This document shows, one piece after another, positions 22,151 through 33,300 of a stretch of 64,000 nt of DNA. Positions within the stretch are counted from its first letter, which is position 1. Every line of letters starts with the position of its first letter. The notes beneath the pieces are model-generated. The model made no database searches, was not told the DNA's origin, and worked only from the letters and a program-made list of their open reading frames with translations. The translations under genes and the position numbers were made by a program. The DNA is taken from assembly GCA_902702965.1 (NCBI GenBank), contig CACRXP010000554.1:298365-362364 (forward strand). Reading direction: 5' to 3'. This DNA comes from Spirometra erinaceieuropaei (Eukaryota > Platyhelminthes > Cestoda > Diphyllobothriidea > Diphyllobothriidae).

Positions 22151-23778
22151 CGCTATAAAATAATCCAAGCGTAAGTCACCGTCCTGCGTCCTCCAACTCG
22201 TGGGGCGCGCGGTGGGTGTCATCGTTCGTGCCGATTGAAGTCGCCGCTCCCCCTAAAGGACCGAGTATAAGGAAATTGAAAAAGGACGAAGACCGACTCA
22301 CTGTTAGCGAGGAGAACAAAAGCGACGCAAGGAACGAGATGGTAGTTATGAGGAAGAAAACACGGTCGGGAGGGAATTCTTATTCCCCGAGACTGTTTTG
22401 CCATGTCCCAATTTAATTCACGTGGTGTTAGGGACCGTATGCGTTATCGTGAAGAAATTGAAAATATGCCATTCAGACGGGCGATTTTCCCTCAACGGGC
22501 CATCGTCCTGGCAGAATGTATGGAAGACCGTGGGCGTTCTCTTTGTGGTCGCATCGAGGCGAGCATCATTAGGGGGGACAGAAACATTCTTACCTCACGC
22601 CCATCGCCGGCTATCCCAATTTTGCCATCCGCATTGCCACAGAGTGACAGCGAGAGAGGGGAATCCACTTTTGTCGTTAAAACACGGCATACCTGTATGT
22701 ATGCACATGAGTGTGTAGGAGGGTTGGGGTGAGGTCGGGACAGATTGTCAATCATCATTCAGAACCCAGATAGGGACCACTTAGGTCTGTATGGCATCTG
22801 TCGGTTCCGAACCTCTTAGTGCCCTTTCCGTAAGCCATCCCAGTCCGGACAGTTCTACCCACAGGTCTGAGCACACATTCTTCCCCCACTCCCCATGCTG
22901 GCAGACTGCCCCCCCTCATTCTGCTATGGAACAAAAGCAGCCTGCAAGTGGTTTCTAGCATTCTTCTGACTTCGGCAGTTGGGAACTTCCTGCACGTGCC
23001 TGGGCTGGCCATGCAATAAGTAATCCTCATAGGTGACCTAGTATGGGCTGATGTAGTAGAAATAAAAACTGGTTAAAATTTGACCGGACTCCGTTCATAT
23101 GCCCCCAACTATAGCCCGAGCCATGCATAAAGTGGCGACTGGCATGCTGACTTGAACCCGACTGCAGAGACCGCTGTGCAGACTTCTTCTCAAGACTTCT
23201 ACGATTGCAAAGGACGTCTCTTCAAAAATGCTAGCAGAATATTCCAGACAGTTTTGATGAGCAGTCGTAACCATGCGCAAAGCATGGCGGAGAAGCAGTC
23301 AGTTAATGTGACTAAAACTTCACAGCTCTAGTAAAGAGTAGCCTATGTAAAGGCAAACTTCTGCCGGGAACCATGTAAATTCGGACATTGCAAGATCGTT
23401 TCGCCATTTATGCTCAATCCCCGTGAGAAGATCGAAAGACGCACAGCTGCAGCAAGTAGCATTCCGACCCGACAACGGTGGGCATACAGTAACTACGTCG
23501 GAGAAACCGAAAGACGGCTCAGAGCGCAGAGAGCGGAACGCGCACTAGCAGCGGGCGGAATGGCTGAACCTCTCAAGTCGCAGCCCACTCATCAGAACCT
23601 ATCACATCACCAAACCTAACGGGTCGGATGTAGTTATGTAGCCCCACCTGATGTAAACAAACCGCAGTCACCTCTAATACGGGACCGGTGGTAATAGGGT
23701 TTTTTACAGCTGGTGCCGGCGAATGCACAGACGGCGAGGTCAAGTAGTTGTATGCAAAAGAAAAGCTATTGGGAATGT
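22151..23778. other. No recognisable gene
   Basis: Frames of 60-109 codons on both strands carry no motif I recognise. The frames at 22398-22732 overlap each other and are probably spurious. Confidence 0.35.
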
Positions 23779-23967
23779 GCGGTTGTACTTTTAGTGGTTG
23801 GGAAATAGTTGCATTACCCCCTACCCCTACCCCTAACCATAACGCCTACCCAATCGCCTTACCCCTGACCATAATCCCCACCCGTATCCCCAAACACCTA
23901 ACCCTTAACCCCAACCCCAACAGTATCGTGTCCATCAAGTGTGGCTACCAAACCACATCTTACCGCC
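23779..23967 (-). repeat. CCCTAA-like telomeric tract, probable relative of the 17819 element
   Basis: Units of cccctacccctaacc are packed in 23815-23925. The right edge, gtggctaccaaaccacatctta, resembles the right inverted repeat of the 17819-18259 element (ctggctaccaactgcgatct). The left edge is too worn to confirm the partner. Orientation is opposite to 17819. Confidence 0.55.
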
Positions 23968-24438
23968 TAACGGAACTGAAATTGTTGTGACTGGCGACAA
24001 CCGCATGAGTCGCGGGTTGCTTGTGTCCCGTAGATGTTCCCTTTTCTGCAAAACTGCTAAAATCGCCGACTCTTGAACTCATCCAGCCATTCGTTGCCTG
24101 TTTTGCTCAACCGATCCATGACCGTTTGCTTAAACCTCAGTGGCTACTTAATACGCATACTGCAGTAATGACGACTGCACGTACAACGGGAAAAGTGGAC
24201 GAAAATTGCGAACTCTCTTGAACGGAAAGTACCCGGGCGGACGGAGTTTAGACCCCCTGCCGAGCTCATAACACATACGATGCGAGTCTGATGACGTTTT
24301 CAGCTTCCGAGGGACGAACATTCTGGGCGGAGATATTTCGAAGACGAAGTCGGAGGTTAAAAATTCATCTTTAAAGTGTCCCTGAAATTATTGGATGGGA
24401 TTGCAGCAACGTTCAGGGTCAGATATATATATTTGGTC
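23968..24438. other. No recognisable feature
   Basis: Unassigned sequence between two telomere-like tracts. Confidence 0.35.
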
Positions 24439-24629
24439 GGATCTCATTTCGTAGCCGTGCCTGCAGTAGACAAGCCCCAGCCTAACCCCAGCTCCTAACT
24501 CTCAACCCTTAACCCTAACCACAATCCCTCACCCCTAACACTAACCCCTAACGACAACCCCTAACCCCATCCTATAACCCCTAACCTCTAATCCTAACCC
24601 CTTACAGATACGGTTACGAAGTAAGATCT
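24439..24629. repeat. Inverted-repeat element with CCCTAAC array, copy 1
   Basis: Near-perfect 19-bp ends are gatctcatttcgtagccgt at left and the inverse of acggttacgaagtaagatc at right, with three mismatches. Directly inside the left end lies cctgcagtagacaagcccc, then repeated ccctaaccc units. The same ends and the same inner leader occur at 60160-60297, so this is a dispersed family and not a chance array. No frame is present. Confidence 0.8.
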
Positions 24630-27507
24630 TTATAAAAATGTGAGATTGACAATCCCTACCCTAAGTAGAGTTAGTGGTTAATGTTTATCCTTGAGTTGGA
24701 TGTAAGATAAAATGACCTTCGGCAAAAAATCTGCACAGTCCTCCAACGAGCGGAGTTCTAAAAGCTACCTGCCAATAGCATTCACCGGCGTACTCCCGCT
24801 GTAACCTTGGGCGCTCCCGATGTCAATCGGCAGGGTGTGGACACCTAGTTCAACATGGCTCCACGACCGGCTGGCCTGGATTTAGACTCCAGGCACCCCA
24901 TGGTTTGTCGAAGAAGTCAGAAATTAGCACTTCTGTCTGCCTTGCCTTTGTTTGTAGCGTCTAACATCCAAAGTAACTTCAACCCAACAATTACGAGAGG
25001 CTCCATTTTAATGAATTTGCCCGAGGGAGTTTGTAGCGGCTCACGGCACACCCTTTTCATGCCGACGGTCTTGAAGGAGGCGACCGCCGTCATGCATTCA
25101 CTGGCCCATCGCTGAAACAAATCAGATTGTTGGTCTGTGCGCAGACATAAGCAATGAAACCGCCTTTTTTCCCACACGCACTGGAATGTTCCCCTTATCA
25201 CCTCTCAACAAGGCGCACGAATATGCGGCCACAAACTGCCAGTCTGCATGAATAATATAGAAGGGGTCAATTTGATGAAGTGGATAGCTGATGCAGCGGG
25301 CGAGCGGACGCACGCCGCACGCTCTCCCTCCGCCTCCTCTCGTTCTCCTACTCTCAAGTGCCGGAGGCTCAGACCCCTCCCAGGTGCCGTCTTCTTCTAT
25401 TATCAAACTGTATAACACACTAGTTCGTTACACCTACGCATGCAGGGACACGCTCAGACGAGGCCTGGGGAGGAATGTGAGGACGCGCCGGGCAGGGGGG
25501 GGGCTGTTGGATGGGAGGCGTGGAGGGCCCGAATATATACACACGCACAGTACAGAGGACGGAGATGAGGCCGACAATAGGGCGTGTCCCACCTCCGCTT
25601 TTACTTGCCATCACTCTTGCCATTCACTTCTCCCTGCAAGCACGAGGAGTGCACGTGAGCACTTCAAGAGCAGGGATGGTGGATTCAGAGACCTGCTACC
25701 CTATTGGAAGCAGCAGCAGCAGTAGCAACGACCTCGGATACTGTGGGGGAGGTCTTCCTTCCTGCTGGCCGAAAGGCGCTTCCTCTGCCGCCCACCCCGG
25801 TCAGGCGACGTCGCGCAGTAGGTGACGGTAACAGGACACGGTTGCAGCCTCTCGAGCGTGCCTCAGCTCCAGGTGCGCCTCCTATCTCCCCCACCGCGCT
25901 TCTCTGTGCAGTAGACCGTTCAAATCGGCCCGAACAACGGGCTGGCACCCCGACCTTTCAAGCCCAGAAGTATCTGTTGCAGACCCCGAGGTGAGTCTCG
26001 AAAACGGTTGGCCGCGTGTGACGTGCGCACGTGAGTGGTGGTGGTAAAAGTATGAAACAATGACAATAGCAAGCATGGCTAATTCGTCTATCCCCCCCCC
26101 CTCCCCCCCCCCAGCACACCCGTTGGTCTCTCGCGAAGGCTCTTGTACGTGTGAAAGTATGTACATTGGCGTCTGGGCAAAAACAAAGAGAACAATAGAG
26201 AACTCGCTGCTAGCGCCCTCGACAGCTCTCAGCCTCGGCTTTCAAGCGTGGATGGGCGGAGAGAGAGAGTAGCTGCGAGACTGGATGCAGCAATAGCATG
26301 TGGTCCCGGCCGACATTACGGGCCGCTCTCCTAACCGTTAGCTCCACCGGTAACTTAACTGGTTCTCAAAGCTTTTAACTGCCTCCTGCGGCATATCGTA
26401 TTACGTTATCCTAATGATCCGGAGAAAAACCGGAATAAAAATAAGGAAGAGGCAAACAATGACCATAAGACCGAAATTAGAGGTAGGAAATACGAAGATA
26501 TTTGAGGGCGAGAGGAGGAATTAGCTAGTGGGATAGAAAGGAAGGAGAGAGAGAGATAAGAAGAATGGGTGGAAAATAGTGGGAGGATGGTGTGGGAAGG
26601 TGCAACGTAGAAAACCTGGGGGAGGTGTCTGGTGGAAGAGAAGGATTAAGATCTGAAGGGAGCGGGATGGGCGGAGGACCAAGTGGTCGAGAGCTGCGGA
26701 TACCAATGCCAGTAAACGGGGAGAGAGGCGCACTTAGGAGAGCGCTGTTGCCAATCTGCCGAACTAGCCGTCCAGTTGTGTGATCTGAGCTAAGTACATC
26801 GATCGGCAGAGGAATTACTTTGGTAGGAAAACTGACCTCTAACGTCGCACACACCCAAATGTAGAACACTTATTTGAAGACCTTCATCTCTGAATTAATA
26901 ACAAGTTTCGTAAGATGAAAATTGCACGGTTTCGTTACCTTTCTCTGGTTGAACATCCAGACTGAACTTACAGATGTCGTATATCGAGATCCTCATCACT
27001 AATGAGTGGATGCAGTCCCTGAGCATATAGTACAGGATATACATATATAGGGAATCTGTCACCGTCTCGGAAACCTGAAAGCATGTCAAAATCAACTGCC
27101 AGAAAGTCGATTACGAGGGTTAAACGATGCACCGGCGAGTAGGAATTTAGCAGCTGCGTCATGCAACCAAACGTAATCGGTGAAACACGTGTCTGGACTT
27201 CCAGTTAGTACATGTGAGGGAAGCATGCGCCAAATTTATCTCGACTAAGAATCCCCGCCTGATGGGAAGCGCAAAAATTCCAACACGTTCTGACAGTTTC
27301 CTAGCGCAAAGTGGCCTACTTGCGATATTGTCATGCCGTACCGACTCTTGCCACTGCTTAGGCCAGGCCGGCCTAATTGCAGTAATTCCGTGTAATCTAG
27401 TGTTAATGTCAGTTTCTACTTTAAAATAGCAAGTAGATGTTATTTGGCTCATATAGCCAAACGCGAGGATGGCAGAAGTAGATCCAGAAGACATAACATC
27501 CAACATG
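24630..27507. other. No recognisable gene; low-complexity islands
   Basis: GC-rich pyrimidine and purine tracts lie at 25290-25560. A cag run (25709-25726) and C-runs (26089-26114) are also present. A minus-strand frame at 24917-25201 and one at 27159-27506 look moderately protein-like but match nothing I know. A tRNA-like ggttaggagagcgg sequence (minus strand, about 26320) lacks a B box. Confidence 0.35.
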
Positions 27508-27885
27508 CAATAGGTGGGCTAACTGATGAAATGTCAACCGAACTTCCGAAATACTTTTTCGTTTCGAAAAGATTGATTAGGTAAGGTTCTAAAATTAATC
27601 ACCACGCAGCATAATTCTATAATAATTCAGTTACCTGAGGCTGCCGGCTTTCGAAGGAACTTTTTTCCGACTGCATGCAAAAACAATATTCTGAAAAAAT
27701 GACAACTTAAGTAGCATGCATTTTTCTCTTTGGTTTTCGATGCCCTTAAAAACTCAATTATATTTCGTAGAAAACATACATAAAAATATTCATTCTTTTG
27801 CTCATTCGGTGGAAAACTACGTCTCCTTCCATTTTTATGCTTAAAGAACGGTGATATTCAGGTTTTCAAAAGGTTTTGGAGACAA
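27508..27885 (+). mobile_element. Foldback element, left arm only
   Basis: It starts caataggtgggctaactgat and keeps gtttcgaaaagattgattag, gctgccggctttcgaagg and gtagcatgcattttt. It stops near ggttttcaaaagg, so the centre and right arm are missing. Confidence 0.8.
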
Positions 27886-28954
27886 ATGATGCGCTCGGTA
27901 TCCATGCCATGCTGGGGCGAGTTTAACATCGACGGACCAGCCTCGTGGGGACAGCTAAAGAACACCCGACTAAGCAATTCTCCCGCAGTGATGTCACTAT
28001 ACATTCACGTGGGTAAGGTAGGCGGAGAAGGGCACATGGGCATACCTTGAAAGCCTCAATCAAATGCCTCGAAATCAAGCGAGGGGACTGATAAGCTTAC
28101 ATAGGACTGGCAAGCATAGTAGACTACCGTAAAAGCAGGGCCAGTCATCTTCAGTCAGCTAGATACAGTTCAAGGAGAAACGACAATCATGCAAGACTGA
28201 GGTACTTTAGACCGACGTCCAACTCCTCCTCACACCCCCACCGTAGACTGATGTTCAAGAGTCTGGCTGGCCTGATGAATACTTTTGCGGCCACTGCAAT
28301 ACGAACTCAAGTGTGCACACCACATAACCACCTCTGATAGAAATCCCACCAACCTGTCCTCGGTGTGGCCGTACGTTCCAGCCCCGGTTCCCTCTGGGTG
28401 GACGCACTGCAACGGGGATGCCGTTAGGACGCGTACAACTTTCGACCCTCTCTGATTTCGTTACTCAGACAACGGAACTCTCTCCAAGAGCAGACTGTAT
28501 CGGCTGATCTAGCAGGGCAGCGCCTGTGGCTTCAACGTGGGGTGCAATGGGTGAGGCATAGCGCACAAACAACGCAACCCGGACTCTCATTCGTCGCCCA
28601 CTCCCACCAATTAAATCGATATGCTGTCAACCAACCACTGCCGAACCTGTTCACCTGTTTGACTTCAACCTGGCTTATCGTCAAACAATTATTATCCTTA
28701 ACCCAGTTGGATATCAGCAAATCCATCACAGCATGACCGGAGAAGTGTTATGGGGCCCGCCTTACCTGCCCTCACAGTAATCAAGCATATAGGCCTGCCC
28801 GGCCACGCGTACCCATACTTATGAAGTTTTTAAACATCGGCAAAGACAGCCGATGCACCATACGTGTGAACGACTGCGCATTACACATTAGACGGGGGCT
28901 TCGCGTAACGTCTGCCATGGAAACAAACCCCAACTTCAAACCGCTGGCTTGGGA
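27886..28954. other. No recognisable gene
   Basis: Unassigned frames only; 28780-28954 runs into a family B repeat. Confidence 0.3.
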
Positions 28955-29345
28955 TGATAGTCCGGTCGTCGCAGCTGATGATGTCCACCGTGTGCTCCAC
29001 AGCAAGGATAAGCAGGCACGGCGACTTGCGTGAGTTAGTTTATAGTGAAAGTACGCTTGCGCAGGATCTACCGCACTCCTCCTCCCAACCTGGACCAAGA
29101 CCGGAGGGCGGGAGGCGCAGGTGGACGGCGCGGCCGAACCCGCACCTGGGCGCTACATTCCACACCCCCTGGACCACAACAAACACTTGACCAGGATTTT
29201 GACCAACAACAACAGTAGAAAAGATATGGATGACTGGGCACCCATGCACACGACCTGTATACCTAGCGGGAGCGCAAGTGCACCTATCTCCAGAGAACTG
29301 GTCGCGCAAACCCGGACCGCGAGGGCCATGGTTTGCCGATAATGG
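28955..29345 (+). repeat. Family B repeat, plus strand
   Basis: It carries gatgatgtccaccgtgtgct, gcacggcgacttgcgtgag, ttagtttatagtgaaagta, cttgcgcaggatctaccgc and a C-rich segment, in the order seen at 42885. The inner part holds an extra ggacggcgcggccg stretch. Confidence 0.65.
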
Positions 29346-29384
29346 CATAGCAGACGCTCACAAACGCTAGTGTTTGAGATAGTG

Positions 29385-29625
29385 ACATCGATTCAGCTTG
29401 CAGTTGGCACTCAGTTTCTTCACTGTAACCAACCAAACGATCTTTTAAACCACCATGACTCGTTAAAAGTCGCGGCTTCGAAGACTGATAACTGAAAGGA
29501 ATAACTCGCATGTCATTTGAGTATGTAGGGTGTGGAGGAATGACGCGAGGTAGATGAACTGCCCGTCTCGCTACAAGTAATGAGATACACCGGTCACCAC
29601 TGCACCCCCCCGTCGGCACAGTGGT
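29385..29625 (-). repeat. Family B repeat, minus strand, worn
   Basis: ttttaaaccaccatgactcg and gtcgcggcttcgaagac align with ctttaaactatcacagttct and gccgtggcttgagagg at 32690. Further right, cgcgaggtagatgaactgc is the inverse of the family's cttgcgcagcatctaccgcg block. It forms an inverted pair with 28955-29345. Confidence 0.45.
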
Positions 29626-30127
29626 GGGTGATTTTGGTCGTTCGCGACGGACGAACTCACTACTATGCAGAAGATTTTCGTCGAGATCGGCCCAAAACGG
29701 CACGAATGCAGTGAGCAGAGCTGGGGGACGACAGGCAGATGTTGCCCTAGTATTTTGTGATGGCCGAAGGAAGCAATCTATCCATGACAGCCGGCCGGTG
29801 AAAGTGGAATTAACGAGCTCCCCCATTTGACTTCACAATTAGCAACTCCCACGATGACGACGTTGAGGGCGGCCTGGATGGGGACGATCGTCCTGCAGAG
29901 ATCTTCACTGTCGCCGCAAAATCCTTGCTAGGATGAAAAACATCTTCCACATACACACACACACTCGAGGTAGCGATTACGTAGTCGCCAGTAACTGCAC
30001 AAATGTAGTATACTATTAAAATGAACTTGAAGGGAGAGACTAGCAGGCAGTGACTAGTACATGAAGGTGGTCACGAGGTGAGAGGAGAGGGGGTTATGTA
30101 CAAGTGTTCAGACGGAGGGTGAGGGAA

Positions 30128-30313
30128 TCAGCCCGGTGGTTGTGGCTTGGTAACTAGGAGAGCGCTGCCTGCAGACTGTCCGCCAGTCGAGGTGCGCACG
30201 ATGGCAGCCAGAAGGGAGTTTGCCAGTGCGCCGTAATCAGCCTTGTAGGCCTCGGCAGTAACGCTCAGGTCCTGGCGTGCTCTCCACTCACTGAGAAGAG
30301 GTCCCAAACGATT
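30128..30313 (-). CDS. TAF6: TAF6 exon 7: last HEAT helix and C-terminus
   Basis: 61 codons and a TGA stop. It reads [20 protein letters not shown] then [19 protein letters not shown], matching CAPVLAKLRP...DAYRAEFGSLGPLL of animal TAF6. The acceptor is tttttcttccgctttag, phase 0. The tail after this helix is about 20 residues, far shorter than the Ser/Pro-rich tail of vertebrate TAF6. No clear AATAAA was seen on the minus strand within 300 bp downstream. Confidence 0.9.
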   Translation of the reverse strand, partial: NRLGPLLSEWRARQDLSVTAEAYKADYGALANSLLAAIVRTSTGGQSAGSALLVTKPQPPG

Positions 30314-33300
30314 CTAAAGCGGAAGAAAAAGTGAGATAGGGAGTGGGGCAAAACAAGCGGGTATCTCCGCCTCCTACCTAGCAAGGCATCCCCGCTCTCA
30401 CAGGGAAATATCAGATTTCAAAATGCCAGCGGACACAAAAACTCCCGAGATCTCAAGGCTGCAGGACTTTCTAGCTGCATATACTAATGGAAGCACACAG
30501 TCACTTTTAGGACAACTTAAAAATTATTCCTAGGAACCCCTTCAGGAGCATGTAAGGCTTTACCTTGAAACGTAAACCCCATCAGAATCTTCGGATTTCC
30601 TCAAAAAATTGCGAGGCAACTTCTCAATACGTTAAACAAAGTTTTTCCTATATGACAGGACAGTTTATTTGTGCAATCTTGCGCACTGGGGAGGGGTTCT
30701 GAGCTATTAAGGGATTTTCATGAATTTCCGAATCTTTGACGGGTTTTGGCGCAAACCGTAACAACAGAGTGCGTACGACAAGGAGTAGCATGTGGTTTCG
30801 AAACTTTTGCTCTTATCCCTTTTTCATTCTGTTTAAAGCTCACTTAAGAGGAATGGGTCTGAATATTTGCTGTGACTGAATAAATCACCACTACGAACCC
30901 GAAGGGGTGTCTCACGCAAACACTGACCTTTGTGAGACAAAAACTGAATGGGTTCATTTAAAGGAAGCTCAGGCAACATTTCCGTTTTTTAATCATGTCT
31001 TGCAGCAAACTTTCCGATAAATAAATCTGTCTGCAGTAAGAGGCCAAAATTTCGAAATGAGTATTTGATTAGAACGGATAACTTAAGTGAGGTTATAATA
31101 TTGAGTATCATGTGACATAATTTCACGATATTTCACACACGACAGGATATCGGCTTTTGAGTACGCCTATTTTTGGCCGCCTGCAAAAACCGCACTCGGT
31201 AAAAGATGACTACTTAAGCAATATGATTTGTATAAGTGATTTTCTACGTCCTTAGAAATTAAAATGTATTTTATGGAAAGCATGCACAAGAACATTGTTT
31301 CTTGTACCCATTTGGTAGCAAACCATGTCTTCTTGAAATTTTGCACTCGAAAGGAAGGTATCATCTGGTTTGAAAAAAGTTGCCAATTATGAGATCTTTT
31401 AAAACTGTGCACATACCCCACATCCACTGTAAAATTTTATGAGCTTTATATGGTATCTCCTTAATGATATAGAAGAATATACGATTTTCCTTACACGGAG
31501 AGTTTACAGGTTGTAAACTGAAAACCCTAAATGTAAATGGAACAGCAAATCAGGCTCAAAATTACTCGGGAATTTAAAAACTCCTTAAAGCCTAAATAAA
31601 CCCTTCTTTTAAGTATAAAATCTGACGAAGACGTGATTTGCTACCAAATGACACAAGAAATAGTATTTTTGTAAATGCCTTCTATAAAGTATGTTTGAAC
31701 TCATGTGCGCATTGAAAATAAGTAGGAAAAATGTATATTAGTCAAGCAGTCATTTTTTCTGACTGCGGACTTTGCAGGCGGCCGAAAGGAAGTGCACTCA
31801 AAATCCAACATCCTGGCGTGTCATGGAGTTATGGCGCACAATAATCAATATTACAACCCTACTTAAGTAATCCTTCCAATTCGAATACGCACTCTAGAAT
31901 TTCGGCTAATGCTTGATGAAGCATCTTGACGACAAGATGAGTGAATGTGTTTGAGTGGGGCAAACATTCCAAGTCATTTCTTCCCAAATAAGCCAGTCCA
32001 GATCTAGCAGACTGCAAGCTCATAATTCCTTTCTTGCTGACAACTTTTCGGGTAAAAATCAGAGCACTACTGCAAGACTACTCACACCTATGTGGAAAAC
32101 AAATACAGCAGAGGTGGACCGACAAAGGCGGGGGGAGGTAGAGATGACAGCAGTGGTTTAGAGGTTGTCAAGACGCAGGGGAAAACCAATGGGCACACAC
32201 TCATGCACAGCGCACTTGGCTTACAGAGAGGTGCTTACTTGTATATGATAGAGCAATGAGGAAGTGCCTCAGCACAGAGGGAACAACCAATGATAGGTCG
32301 GACCGTTCGAGGTCGTTACTCACAGGGGTTTCGCTGTTTGAGATCGAAACGCAAGGCAGCAACGGGACGCGGGCATCGGTGTGGGTGGTTCACGTGTCCC
32401 CTGCAACGGTCCATGCGGGAGTTGCATCGGACCAACAGTAGGACCAGACCAGGGTACGGTACGCGTTAACCGGTCTAACGGATGCCGCACATAGGGAGGG
32501 GGGGTGGTGGCACGCCTAGGTGTAGTCTCATACCACGCCAGGCATTTGCGTCCAGTCCCCGCACCAGATAGCTGACCGGATCGGGCAGTGGACTGGTGCC
32601 TAGGAAGAGAGAGTGAGGTCGACTCCGGGGGCTCCGTCTACCCGGCACTCAGCGCATAATCCTCACTGAAAACAATCTGACGCGTCTTTAAACTATCACA
32701 GTTCTCTAAAAGCCGTGGCTTGAGAGGCTTCCAACTGAAGGGGCTAAGTCGGTCCGCCTCTCGGGAGGGAGGGTCAGGCAGGAGTGGTTCTTCCTAACAT
32801 GGTCACCGGACCCAGGGGGATGAAGGAGTAGGGTAGAAGCGACGTAGCATAAGCTAATTCTAGCGCAAGTCATCGTTCCTGCGCTGGCCGTGCTGTTTGA
32901 GACGGTGGACGTCATCGTTCGCGAGGGTCGAACTGTCAGAGTCAACAGGCCATAGTGTCGTCATCGAGTCCTGCAGCATTTGTGGGCCAGTCAACGCAAT
33001 AAATAAGCTACGAAACAGGCCACCTAACAAACGAGGCCAGGCCGATAGGCCCAAAGCAACATTCAACTGAGGTTCTACTAGTTTCTCTCCCAAAAATGAC
33101 TGTTGGGTAGGCATAATAATAAGAGATTTGTTGAGCATTGTGAGGACCCTGTTAATTAAGCCTCCTTCTGTGGTGGTGGTGGTGGTGGTGGTAGTAGTAG
33201 TAGTAGAGGTGGTGCTAGACTAAAATTTCGAGTGCACTTTCCAACTATACGTACTGGCTATCACCATGCGCACCGATGTATGCTCGGCTACAGGTCTTGG

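Noticed and set aside
26300..26350. tRNA-like sequence on the minus strand (ggttaggagagcgg)
   Set aside because: It has an A-box-like start but no B box at the right distance.
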